A stretch of DNA of 25,150 nt. Origin: a virus. The stretch is taken from positions 1 to 25,150 of the IMG/VR virus record IMGVR_UViG_3300033146_001954, one strand, 5' to 3'. Below, one piece after another: positions 1-7,363 of the stretch (its first letter is position 1; each line of letters opens with the position of its first letter). A model generated the notes under the pieces. The model ran no database searches, was not told the origin of the DNA, and was given only the letters and a program-made list of their open reading frames with translations. The translations under genes and the position numbers were made by a program.

Positions 1-38
1 CCCAGGGACACCCTTATGATATATAATACAACTCCCCC

Positions 39-74
39 TTTATACGCGAGTGAAATTTTATACGCGAGTAAAAA
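39..74. repeat. Tandem 18-bp direct repeat
   Basis: The 13-mer TTTATACGCGAGT occurs at 39-51 and again at 57-69. Each copy is followed by a similar A/T-rich tail, which gives a period of 18 bp. The repeat lies in the gene-free leader, about 130 bp upstream of a possible promoter and just before the first 28-bp palindromic element. A regulator-binding or phage promoter-type pair would fit. I did not notice the motif elsewhere in the window. Function unknown. Confidence 0.6.
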
Positions 75-98
75 TTCAGTTCGGTGCGGCGAGCCGCC

Positions 99-126
99 AG
101 TTCGGTCAAAATTTGACCAACCACTG
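99..126 (+). promoter_or_regulatory. 28-bp palindromic element, copy 1
   Basis: The sequence reads AGTTCGGTCAA, then AAT, then TTGACC, then AACC, then ACTG. Its core is the inverted repeat GGTCAA-3 nt-TTGACC (104-118). It matches copies at 6537-6564 and, inverted, at 16191-16218; 22 of 28 positions are identical in all three. Here it lies about 590 bp upstream of the first gene, after a short GCGGC-GA-GCCGC hairpin (86-97) and a second CAGTTCGGT at 77-85. A repressor or stoperator-like site is the favoured but unproven reading. Confidence 0.7.
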
Positions 127-202
127 CAACAAACCCACCGGCGCCATTTCAAGTTGCCATGTCCCGGTCTGCAAATTTATTTGCCCAGCGGTAAAATTTC
201 CC

Positions 203-231
203 TTGCAAACCTTACCCGAATATGGTATAAA
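203..231 (+). promoter_or_regulatory. Possible sigma70-type promoter
   Basis: TTGCAA at 203-208 is followed after exactly 17 bp by TATAAA at 226-231, a fair match to the -35/-10 consensus with ideal spacing. Transcription would start near 238 and produce a leader of roughly 470 nt before the first gene at 707. A second -10-like TATAAT lies at 22-27, but its -35 would fall outside the window. This is a consensus match only. A phage polymerase or an upstream promoter could equally drive the operon. Confidence 0.3.
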
Positions 232-299
232 GGGAAAATAGGCTAGGGAAGATTTATCCTATCCCCCTACAAAATCCCACAAAGTTTAACTGCGATTTA

Positions 300-706
300 G
301 ACTATCTGGACGCCGTTGCCAGCAGACCGGCCGCCACTGCAGGTTATCTACACCTGTCTCCAGAACGCTGGGCGGATTTCCTAGGTTACTCCGCGCCGCA
401 GGCCTGACCAGCCTGGTAACCTCCTTTGCCGCCCGCCGTTCCCAGTCTTAATACCGGACCCAGGCCCGACCGGTATGCCACTGCGACCACGCTGGTAGCG
501 GCCTCCAGATGTTCTAACGCGCTGGTGGGATGAGACGGGAGTTGATTAACGCCGGTTCGGTGGGTTGTGTTCTGTAGTTTGTTCGTTACCGGTGCTCTCT
601 CCCGTTTGCCGATGTGCACTGGTGTGGTTGGTTTGTTGAGTGTGGTGGGTTTGTTTCGGAGGCGGCGGCATGTTCGCCGCCGACTGTAAACTGATTGGAG
701 GATATA
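300..706 (+). other. G+C-rich gene-free leader with inverted repeats
   Basis: About 400 bases without a convincing gene, visibly richer in G+C than the phage genes that follow. Inverted repeats include AGGTTAC (383-389) with GTAACCT (416-422), enclosing CAGGC (399-403) with GCCTG (411-415). Others are ATACCGG (451-457) with CCGGTAT (470-476), and CGGCGGC (663-669) with GCCGCCG (676-682). The last hairpin sits 24 nt before the first start codon and has no T-run, so it is not a typical terminator. The region could be a structured untranslated leader, a non-coding RNA or a remnant of other DNA. No tRNA fold was recognised. Confidence 0.5.
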
Positions 707-958
707 ATGTCTAGGAATTTACCGAGAGCTGGTGGTGATGCTGTTCAGTGTATGCCGATTGAGAATCATGGGAGTACATCAGGTGCTGCAAATATTGATG
801 TTACTAACATGGCATTCATCGAGTTCGATAGTGCTGTGACGGTGTACTGGGAAGGTGAAACCTCAAAAACTTTCGATGTAGCTAAAAATAAAATATATGG
901 AGTTGAAGGAATCAACACTCTCCATGTCAGTGCTGCAGTAAACTATATTTGGCTGTAG
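707..958 (+). CDS. Small phage structural protein, hypothetical
   Basis: An 83-residue protein with no domain I can name. The start is ATG 707, because GGAGG at 697-701 sits 5 nt before it; a TTG 12 bases upstream would lie inside that ribosome binding site. The C-terminal half alternates hydrophobic and polar residues (AFIEFDSAVTVYWEG and HVSAAVNYIWL), as in a small all-beta domain. It is the first gene of the operon and sits directly before two large fibre-type proteins, so a minor virion or tail component is the most likely role. That role is inferred from context and fold style only. Confidence 0.7.
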   Translation: MSRNLPRAGGDAVQCMPIENHGSTSGAANIDVTNMAFIEFDSAVTVYWEGETSKTFDVAKNKIYGVEGINTLHVSAAVNYIWL

Positions 959-967
959 GAGGCAACT

Positions 968-2626
968 ATGCCGATAGGTTCAGATTTTAGTGTAAGTAGT
1001 GGTGGAGACATTCGTCACACTGGTGGAACAGATAAGTATACTGTTCTGGAGTTACACAGGTGGTTGCAAGACCTTGCTGATGATGCAGCAGCTTCTGGTA
1101 ATGACCTGATTGATATCACAAGTGATACTCCGTCAGAGCGTAGTACTGACAATATTATCACACTGAACTCTCCGTATAATATTGACGATATTGCAGCTGA
1201 GTATTTGTACGACGGTAGTATTACTCAGTCCGGAGGTGATGTTGTGTATTCTGGACTGGTTGTTGTGGGGTCAGTATATGGGACTACAACCCTGCAAGTT
1301 GTCCAGAATAACACTTTGTACGATGGCGATTCTCCATTTTGGGGAACTGGTATTAATACTGATGCTGCGAATAACATTCTTACCAGAATGCTCATTAAAA
1401 CCAGGACTGGTGGAAATGACATTGATGGTAAGCGGGTAAGGATTTATGCCCGGGAATGGGGAGCAACGTTTGCTGAGTTCTCTGTTACGATGGGACTTGG
1501 TAATTCCACGGCAGCTATCTTTACCAATGAAGACTTGAATAACAAGACGGCATCTGCTACAGTTGGTGGATGGTCAGGAATCAGTAACACTGAAGGCTAC
1601 CAGACGCTTGACCTACAAAATGGTAATGGAAGTAAGCCGTACTATTCCAAGTGGGATAAGAGCACGTATACAATTAATCAGTTGTATGAACGTGCTAAGT
1701 ATCTTACCCGCAGAGGAACTGCTGAAACAGTGTATGGAATGGACGGAGAACTATTCCGAGGTATAACGCATGAGTGGGACTATGACAATGAGTCTGGTGG
1801 ACCGTTTACTGAGAATGAAACATTAAGTTGGGGTACCGGCGCAACGGCTGGTACTGGAGCGCTTTTGGCGCTTCATGATACTGGTTCTGCGGGAACAATG
1901 TGGATTCAGTTACTTACCGGTGTACCGCCTGCTGATAATACGGCTATTACTGGTGGGTCGTCCAGTGCGACATGCGATGTGAATGGGTCAGTTACTGCCA
2001 GAACTCTTCCGAGTGTCTTTCTTGGACAGTCAACTGGAAGTACAATTATTGGTGGGTTTGGAGTTGGTATTGACCCCAATGACCTTACACACAATGACAA
2101 GGTATTTGACCTTACGAATACTTTGCAGCAACCTCCGAATAACGTTACGTTTACTGTACATGGTCTTGTTTCAGGTGAAGACCGTGTTCTGGTAACAAAC
2201 GATAGTTCTGGGGTTGATACCACACAGATGACTCTTACATCTGCATTGACTGGCTCTGCAGTAACAAGTGTTCCTGTCAACAGTATTCCATCTGATACTC
2301 CAGCAAGTGGTACCATTCGGATTGTCTGTAATAACGGTGTACATAAGCGTGTATCATTCAGTTCATGGAGTGGAAGTACCTTTACGATTACATCAACTAA
2401 TTTCAGCAGCAGTCATGCGGACAGTGGTAACGGTGTATACATTGGGTACATTGATAAACTGGCATCTGGAACATCTGAGCAGTTTACTGTTGTATATAGT
2501 TCTGACAGAACTTTGTTTGTGCGAGTTCGTGACGGGGGCGCAACACCAATTAAAACCTTTGAAACTACTGGCGCACTCAGTTCTGGTGGTGGAAGTACTA
2601 CGGCAATTCGGACTTCTGACGCATAG
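968..2626 (+). CDS. Large tail/fibre-type structural protein
   Basis: A 552-residue protein of Gly/Ser/Thr-rich, beta-strand-prone sequence, typical of phage tail fibres. The start ATG 968 is preceded by AGGAGG (957-962), which overlaps the previous stop codon. The N-terminal segment DIRHTGG...YTVLELHRWLQDLADDAAASG (about residues 14-45) resembles, from memory, the conserved head of a family of large hypothetical phage tail proteins. The remainder lacks catalytic motifs I can identify, although a lyase or depolymerase fold cannot be excluded. It is followed 8 bp later by another large fibre-like gene. Role inferred: virion-exposed tail protein. Confidence 0.7.
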   Translation: MPIGSDFSVSSGGDIRHTGGTDKYTVLELHRWLQDLADDAAASGNDLIDITSDTPSERSTDNIITLNSPYNIDDIAAEYLYDGSITQSGGDVVYSGLVVVGSVYGTTTLQVVQNNTLYDGDSPFWGTGINTDAANNILTRMLIKTRTGGNDIDGKRVRIYAREWGATFAEFSVTMGLGNSTAAIFTNEDLNNKTASATVGGWSGISNTEGYQTLDLQNGNGSKPYYSKWDKSTYTINQLYERAKYLTRRGTAETVYGMDGELFRGITHEWDYDNESGGPFTENETLSWGTGATAGTGALLALHDTGSAGTMWIQLLTGVPPADNTAITGGSSSATCDVNGSVTARTLPSVFLGQSTGSTIIGGFGVGIDPNDLTHNDKVFDLTNTLQQPPNNVTFTVHGLVSGEDRVLVTNDSSGVDTTQMTLTSALTGSAVTSVPVNSIPSDTPASGTIRIVCNNGVHKRVSFSSWSGSTFTITSTNFSSSHADSGNGVYIGYIDKLASGTSEQFTVVYSSDRTLFVRVRDGGATPIKTFETTGALSSGGGSTTAIRTSDA

Positions 2627-2634
2627 GATTACGC

Positions 2635-4893
2635 ATGCCTTGGTCAACTAGCGGTACTTGGACAAATGAAGCATCAAAGACGGTTACTGCAGTTGCTAGT
2701 ACAACTGGTGGCATAACTGTAACTGCAGCTTCGCATGGGTACTCGAATGGTGATTTTGTTCAGTTAATTGATTTAGGTACTTATAACGGTGCGTACTTTA
2801 TTAGTAATGTTACCACTAACACTTTTGACATAGTTAATCAGTATAAACAGGATGGTACATTATTAAGTTATGGTGCTACAGACTCTGGAACCTGCGCAAA
2901 AGGGGCTAAAGATTTCAGTGGCATAACAGGCGTAACTAACGTATCGCAAGTAGTCAATAATTCAAAGGATAAGATTTATCAGTCATCTGGTACAAGTGTT
3001 GAAATAACAATTAAAGGTGCTATCTGTATTGACCCCAAATTTGAAACTGTAATTTTGAATAGAAGTGCTGGTGCTGGGAAAAATGCTCTGACTGTTGACA
3101 CTGGTGGTATACTGCAAATAGGAATACCAGACCTTGAAAATTCCTACTATGATTTTCCTGCTGGAGTAGCTTTTATTTTTCCGGTGTACTCCACAAATAA
3201 CTCTTTTGCGTACCAAGAAACTTGGAGTCCTTTTCGTTGTATTGGTAGTGGTGAGTTAAAGTGGTTTAGCGGAACTGTTTTCTGCTATGGCGCAGTTGCT
3301 TGGTATGGTAAAGTTCTTTGCATGTCTAAGAACTGTATTCTTTCGTCAAGAAATACTGTTGCGCCACAGATACGTCAGCGGTCAAGTAACTGTATAATCA
3401 AGGGATTAACAACACATGACTATAAGTTTACAGCTATTGTAAATGCTTCAGAGATTAAAGGATACGTCCCAATTCAGTCCACATCTGCTATTGATATGTC
3501 GTCAAGTGGTAGTAATAATACCTGGTATACATTCTACAACCTAATTGCTGGGTATGGGAATGATAAAGAGGTAGGCATTAAGAATAAGATGTGGGTAAGA
3601 CTTGTTAATGTTAATAATGGGTCTGATATTACAATACATGCGCAAACTACTGGCTCTACAAACCAAGCTGGAATTTGCGAAATTCGTGAAGAGTTATCAC
3701 TTACGATACAAGAGCAAGATGGAACTAAGATTGAAAACTGTAGAGTGTTTATTCGTGATACAGACCATTCACACAGATTAGCTGCAAATACCTATAATAG
3801 TAATCCTGACTATGAAGATGACAGAACGTATGGCGGTTTAACCGATACTGACGGAGAGATATCATTTACTGGCGATACTGGTAGTATTTTGCTTACGTGC
3901 TACCACAGACCTGATAATGGAGCTACGACAAATGACGTTTGGGATAGTCGTGGTAAGAATAATAATAAAACAGATTTATTTGACGTTGGATTTGCTTGCT
4001 ACGGGTATATTGCAGGTGTGCAGGAGTACGAGCTTAAGGGAAATGATGGTATAGATGTAACGTATGTGCTATTTGCTGATACAGGAATTGTAGAATCTAA
4101 CAAAACAACAGTTAGTGGATATACAAGTATTGATAATCTTAGTAAGCTGTATGACTATGCACAGTACTGGGTACAGAAATCTTCTGATAATATGGAAGAA
4201 ATTGGACTTGGTAGTATGGTAGTTGAGAAGTCTGGTAAAACGATAGACTTTGGAGCAAAACATGTTTATCTTGATTCTTCATATTCAGATGTATTTGATT
4301 ATACTGACTCCAGTAAAAATGTGCAAGTTAAAATTGGGTCTGGATTAGCTGTAACAACTGCATATACTGGAATAAAGGCCACAACGTTTTATCTTAATGA
4401 TGCAATCAATCTTACAGATATTACACTTGATGGTGATTTACATATAAATACTGGAGCGAATTCAACGCTTACATTTAGTAACGTTACTGTTACTGGTAAT
4501 ATATATAACGACGACACCTCGCACACACTAACAATTACTGCATCAAACGGTGCCAGTATAACTGCAGGTGATGCTGGAACTGGAAACGGGCAGACAAATA
4601 TTCAGCATCCAGTTACTGTTAAAGTTACTGTTAAGGATGCAGCAACTGGGGCCGCTATCTCAGGTGCTATGGTATTTCTGGAGGAATCCGTTAGTGGAAC
4701 TGATATAATAAAAACGACTACAAATGCTAGCGGAGTTGCCCAGAATACTACATACGACTACACAACTGATAAAGCAGTTACTGGACGTGTACGTAAAGCA
4801 TCTAGTGGGTCATTATATAAGACTGGAGATATTACTGGTACAATAACCAGCAATGGATTTGACACTACAATACTTCTAATAAAGGATGAGTAA
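2635..4893 (+). CDS. Tail fibre/adhesin with carboxypeptidase-regulatory-like C-terminus
   Basis: A 752-residue beta-rich protein. The N-terminus (about 15-75, with ITVTAASHGYSNGD and VTTNTFDIVN) resembles beta-sandwich modules of tail fibres. Near residue 660 begins HPVTVKVTVKDAATGAAISG, followed by GAMVFLEES and TNASGVAQ. This is the usual signature of a carboxypeptidase regulatory-like/Ig-like domain, known as a surface-binding module. A similar beta element (LTIQEQDGTKIENCRVFI, then GGLTDTDGEISF) occurs near residues 365-420. The ribosome binding site is weak (AGGA at 2625-2628 overlapping the previous stop), so translation may be coupled to the gene before. The stop overlaps the next start (TAATG). 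Likely a host-recognition fibre. Confidence 0.7.
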   Translation: MPWSTSGTWTNEASKTVTAVASTTGGITVTAASHGYSNGDFVQLIDLGTYNGAYFISNVTTNTFDIVNQYKQDGTLLSYGATDSGTCAKGAKDFSGITGVTNVSQVVNNSKDKIYQSSGTSVEITIKGAICIDPKFETVILNRSAGAGKNALTVDTGGILQIGIPDLENSYYDFPAGVAFIFPVYSTNNSFAYQETWSPFRCIGSGELKWFSGTVFCYGAVAWYGKVLCMSKNCILSSRNTVAPQIRQRSSNCIIKGLTTHDYKFTAIVNASEIKGYVPIQSTSAIDMSSSGSNNTWYTFYNLIAGYGNDKEVGIKNKMWVRLVNVNNGSDITIHAQTTGSTNQAGICEIREELSLTIQEQDGTKIENCRVFIRDTDHSHRLAANTYNSNPDYEDDRTYGGLTDTDGEISFTGDTGSILLTCYHRPDNGATTNDVWDSRGKNNNKTDLFDVGFACYGYIAGVQEYELKGNDGIDVTYVLFADTGIVESNKTTVSGYTSIDNLSKLYDYAQYWVQKSSDNMEEIGLGSMVVEKSGKTIDFGAKHVYLDSSYSDVFDYTDSSKNVQVKIGSGLAVTTAYTGIKATTFYLNDAINLTDITLDGDLHINTGANSTLTFSNVTVTGNIYNDDTSHTLTITASNGASITAGDAGTGNGQTNIQHPVTVKVTVKDAATGAAISGAMVFLEESVSGTDIIKTTTNASGVAQNTTYDYTTDKAVTGRVRKASSGSLYKTGDITGTITSNGFDTTILLIKDE

Positions 4894-5126
4894 TGTGGCA
4901 AAAGCGGTATGATTCGGCGCAGCAGACTATCAAAGAGCAAGCTGAAATTATTGATTCTTTGACTAATCTTGTTAATGTACTTAAAGCTGAGAAGGTACAG
5001 TGGGAAGCTGAGCGGAGTAAGCAGTTGCAAATTATTACTCAGCAACTATCTGGCAGTGATGATATTGTACGTAAACTGCAGGATGAAATTCGAGAACTCA
5101 GGTTAAAGTATAACATTAAGGATTAG
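4893..5126 (+). CDS. Small coiled-coil protein
   Basis: A 77-residue protein that is helical almost throughout and rich in Glu, Gln, Lys and Leu (for example IKEQAEIIDSLTNLVNVLKAE, then KLQDEIRELRLKYNIKD). It has heptad-like spacing and no signal peptide or membrane segment. Its ATG overlaps the TAA of the fibre gene by one base (TAATG), implying translational coupling. A trimerising or chaperone helper for the preceding fibre is a reasonable guess. A cytoplasmic partner for lysis is less likely because no hydrophobic anchor is present. Confidence 0.7.
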   Translation: MWQKRYDSAQQTIKEQAEIIDSLTNLVNVLKAEKVQWEAERSKQLQIITQQLSGSDDIVRKLQDEIRELRLKYNIKD

Positions 5127-5128
5127 TA

Positions 5129-5545
5129 ATGGCAATTACTATTGACTGGGGAACAAAGGTTATTAATGTTCCTAAAGCTGACCTTACAGTTGTACAAACT
5201 ACTCCATTTGAGGTACGGAAGCTAGATCTTGACTGGTTTCGTTTACAGCTTAAAGACCTTGAGGATTCAGAAGCTGGTATTCCAATGCCTGATACTCACC
5301 GGCATTATGCCAGTGTTGACGTTGGTGGTGTAACACTTGCTCAGGTTATTGAGCTAATAAATGGGTATACCGTAACGTTTGAAGATGGTCAGTATGCAGT
5401 AAATTTAGTGGGCGCAAACTCAAACGTTGGTGATGTAGTTAATGTAAACCAAGTATCTATTAGGTCACAGAACTCTGCTGGACTGACAGAACCAATAACT
5501 AGCACAGAGTTGGCAGATAAACTCTGGAGGTATACTCGTCCATAA
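5129..5545 (+). CDS. Conserved phage tail-region protein, function unknown
   Basis: A 138-residue protein starting at ATG 5129, two bases after the previous stop. The C-terminal part, with VIELINGYTVTFEDGQYAV and NLVGANSN...VVNVNQVSIRSQNSAG (about residues 71-118), is a strongly conserved block that I recall from many uncharacterised phage tail-fibre or baseplate-region proteins. The pattern suggests a small beta-sandwich. It lies between a coiled-coil gene and the BppU-like gene, so a baseplate or fibre-attachment role is inferred. No enzymatic motif is seen. Its stop overlaps the next start. Confidence 0.7.
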   Translation: MAITIDWGTKVINVPKADLTVVQTTPFEVRKLDLDWFRLQLKDLEDSEAGIPMPDTHRHYASVDVGGVTLAQVIELINGYTVTFEDGQYAVNLVGANSNVGDVVNVNQVSIRSQNSAGLTEPITSTELADKLWRYTRP

Positions 5546-5787
5546 TGGATGTCTGGGAAATATTAAGGTCGCACAGTATGCTTGGCCCTGGGTATGATGC
5601 GTATGAAAACCTACTGGCACAGGGTGAAGTTGGTATTGTAGTTATTAATGATGTGGAGATATTCTTGCAGTGTAGCGACGTAGAGGCTGAGATTGAAGTT
5701 GTTGAGTATGATGTTTCTATCGTTGAGGATGAATACACTGTACTGGTTGAGGAAGAACCTTACACTATAGAGGTATGTGATGTCTGA
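5545..5787 (+). CDS. Small acidic beta-rich protein, hypothetical
   Basis: An 80-residue protein starting at ATG 5545 in a TAATG junction. The second half is dominated by Glu, Asp and Val in an alternating pattern (VEAEIEVVEYDVSIVEDEY, then VLVEEEPYTIEV), giving a very acidic chain of predicted beta strands. No family is recognised. It overlaps the start of the following BppU-like gene by 8 bases, so the two are probably translated together. It may be a small baseplate subunit or assembly partner; this is context only. Confidence 0.6.
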   Translation: MDVWEILRSHSMLGPGYDAYENLLAQGEVGIVVINDVEIFLQCSDVEAEIEVVEYDVSIVEDEYTVLVEEEPYTIEVCDV

Positions 5788-6127
5788 GTTGATTGGTGAT
5801 ATTGAGTGGTATCGTGGTGATAGCTACCCACTAACACTTACCATAAAAAGTAAGTCAACAAAACAGGCGATTGATATTACTGGATATGCGTTCAAGTTGA
5901 CAGTGTCATCAACTAAGGACCCGCCAGATGATAGTACAAAGCTGTTTGATGTAGACGGTGACCTTGACGAGCCAACAGAAGGTAAGGTTGTATTTACACC
6001 TACAGCTACAAATACTGACTTTGTCCCAGGAACATACTACTACGACATTCAGATGACTGATATAAATAGTAATATTCGGACGATTGCTAAGTATAAATGG
6101 AAACAACTACAGGATATTAGCAAATGA
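5780..6127 (+). CDS. BppU-like baseplate/fibre N-terminal domain protein
   Basis: A 115-residue protein. The start is placed at ATG 5780 rather than the GTG one codon earlier, because TAGAGG at 5768-5773 spaces well to it. The sequence WYRGDSYPLTLTIK...IDITGYAFKLTVSS...GKVVFTPT...GTYYYDIQMTD is characteristic of the small Ig-like domain at the N-terminus of BppU-type baseplate upper proteins, which serves as a fibre-anchoring module in tailed phages. Here the domain stands alone as a whole protein. It overlaps the acidic protein upstream and, by ATGA, the endolysin downstream. Confidence 0.75.
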   Translation: MSELIGDIEWYRGDSYPLTLTIKSKSTKQAIDITGYAFKLTVSSTKDPPDDSTKLFDVDGDLDEPTEGKVVFTPTATNTDFVPGTYYYDIQMTDINSNIRTIAKYKWKQLQDISK

Positions 6128-6537
6128 ATAGACTATTACCATACAGTGACCTGGAACTGCTTACATGTCTTGTTGTTGGTGAGGCAGCTAATCAACCGTG
6201 GGCAGGTAAGGTAGGTGTTGCGTATACTGCATACGTTCGCACACAGCATCCTGGGCATTGGCATTGGGGGCATAACTGGCGGGAAGTTATTCTGTGTAAA
6301 AATCAGTTCTCCTGCTTTTTTGACCACAATCTTAATCGGATAATTGAGCAGCGTGAGCAGCATAGTGCTATTTGGCAAGAGTGTTATATGGTTGCATATT
6401 CAGTTTATCTTGAGCTGGTTAGTAGCTATATTGGAGAGCCTACGCATTATCATACACTTAGTGTACAGCCCTATTGGGCAAATGACCTTAGGTATCTTAT
6501 GACTATTGGTGACCATAAGTTCTATACATGTTTTTAA
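6124..6537 (+). CDS. SleB-type cell wall hydrolase (endolysin)
   Basis: A 137-residue protein matching the Hydrolase_2/SleB family, lytic transglycosylase-type enzymes that cut peptidoglycan glycan strands. The motif LLTCLVVGEAANQP carries the family's catalytic Glu at residue 20. It is followed by the family features QFSCF (near residue 60) and THYHTLSVQPYWA (near 105-117). Length and arrangement suit a stand-alone catalytic domain. There is no signal peptide, so release would need a holin or another export route; no holin-like membrane protein is visible nearby. The start overlaps the previous gene by ATGA. The gene ends directly at the second 28-bp palindromic element, which begins at the last base of the stop codon. 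Confidence 0.85.
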   Translation: MNRLLPYSDLELLTCLVVGEAANQPWAGKVGVAYTAYVRTQHPGHWHWGHNWREVILCKNQFSCFFDHNLNRIIEQREQHSAIWQECYMVAYSVYLELVSSYIGEPTHYHTLSVQPYWANDLRYLMTIGDHKFYTCF

Positions 6538-6564
6538 GTTCGGTCAATTTTTGACCTATCACTG
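6537..6564 (+). promoter_or_regulatory. 28-bp palindromic element, copy 2
   Basis: The sequence reads AGTTCGGTCAA, TTT, TTGACC, TATC, ACTG, in the same orientation as the copy at 99-126. Palindrome core: 6542-6556. It begins on the last base of the endolysin stop codon and ends 16 bp before the next start codon, filling most of the only sizeable gap between 4893 and 14183. The 6-bp A/T-containing stem with no following T-run makes an intrinsic terminator unlikely. Confidence 0.75.
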
Positions 6565-6579
6565 GAAAGGAGATTTACT

Positions 6580-6927
6580 ATGAAATGGATTATTAAGATT
6601 CTGTGTCTGATTGTATTGCTGGCTCCGGTTGCTGTATTTGCTGAGTGTGATTTTGCCTGGAATAATGTTGCAGGGCATACGTACACACTTGATACATACA
6701 CGGTACAGTTTTCTCCATCATACTCAGGCCCGTGTCCGCAGGGAAAAGTTGATGTATACAATGAAACCTGTAAGTTGCCGATACTTACCTGTACCTATAT
6801 GACACACTGTGGACAGCGTATTACAGTTACCTGTGGCGATACTGACCTTAATTTTGTATACTGCAGTGGTAAGCTTGTGTACGTCGAATTTACTGATATT
6901 ATGCTAGAATTGGAGTCTGACGAGTGA
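6580..6927 (+). CDS. Secreted Cys-rich small protein
   Basis: A 115-residue protein with a clear Sec signal peptide: Lys2 and Lys6, a hydrophobic run IILCLIVLLAPVAV-type over residues 4-19, and likely signal peptidase I cleavage after VFA (residue 21). The residue before Cys23 is Glu, so a lipobox is not satisfied. The mature part has seven cysteines (23, 52, 64, 71, 77, 85, 95), implying disulfides in the periplasm or outside. Ribosome binding site GGAAAGGAG lies at 6564-6572. It has its own leader carrying the palindromic element and sits between endolysin and the DUF1353 gene. Possible roles include lysis accessory, superinfection exclusion or host-envelope modification; none is demonstrated. 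Confidence 0.75.
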   Translation: MKWIIKILCLIVLLAPVAVFAECDFAWNNVAGHTYTLDTYTVQFSPSYSGPCPQGKVDVYNETCKLPILTCTYMTHCGQRITVTCGDTDLNFVYCSGKLVYVEFTDIMLELESDE

Positions 6928-7361
6928 AAGATTATTACTTCTCTGGCCCAGTAATTGCTGAGTGGCCAGAGGATGAAGTTCGTGATATTATCATTTACAA
7001 GCAGTTAGCGTTCTATACGCCAGCTCATGTCTGGGTAGTTCCTGAGGGTGCTGTTGTAAATGGTGCATCGTTTCCAGTATTTCTGTGGTCAACAGGAAAC
7101 TCACCGTTTATCGGTAAGTACCGGCGTAGTGCAGTATTTCATGACCATTACTGCAATGTACGAACAGAACCTTGGGAATCTGTCCACTTTATGTTCTATA
7201 TGGCAATGCTGTGTGATGGAGTAAATAAGGAAAAAGCATTGCTTATGTATCATGCAGTACGAACATTTGGTCCTCGCTGGGATGAACATGGTGATAGTCT
7301 CCTGTACGAGCCGTGCGAGCAGTGGGAAGAAGATTTAGTACTTGATTATGTTGGGGGCTAG
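6924..7361 (+). CDS. DUF1353 family protein
   Basis: A 145-residue protein starting with GTG 6924, overlapping the previous TGA (GTGA) with GGAG 9 bases upstream. It contains the DUF1353 hallmarks: VPEGAVVNGASFPVFLW, followed by GKYRRSAVFHDHYC, in which His-Asp-His resembles a metal- or catalytic-site motif. DUF1353 proteins are common in phage lysis/tail regions, and their biochemical role is not established; a peptidase-like function has been suggested by pattern only. The position right after endolysin and a secreted protein is consistent with an envelope-directed accessory role. Confidence 0.8.
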   Translation: MKDYYFSGPVIAEWPEDEVRDIIIYKQLAFYTPAHVWVVPEGAVVNGASFPVFLWSTGNSPFIGKYRRSAVFHDHYCNVRTEPWESVHFMFYMAMLCDGVNKEKALLMYHAVRTFGPRWDEHGDSLLYEPCEQWEEDLVLDYVGG

Positions 7362-7363
7362 TT

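Noticed and set aside
16-246. Plus-strand 76-residue reading frame at the left edge
   Set aside because: It runs through the tandem repeat, the palindromic element and the candidate promoter, has a poor ribosome binding site, and the protein has no recognisable character.
386-619. Minus-strand 77-residue reading frame in the leader
   Set aside because: It starts with GTG, has no ribosome binding site, lies opposite inverted repeats and has a low-complexity composition expected from G+C-rich DNA.
6537-6564. Palindromic elements as intrinsic terminators
   Set aside because: The stems are only 6 bp with A/T pairs, no T-run follows, and the conserved flanks outside the stem are better explained by protein binding.
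6551-6579. TTGACC arms of the palindromes as -35 boxes
   Set aside because: No acceptable -10 sequence is found 16-18 bp away on either strand at the copies I examined.
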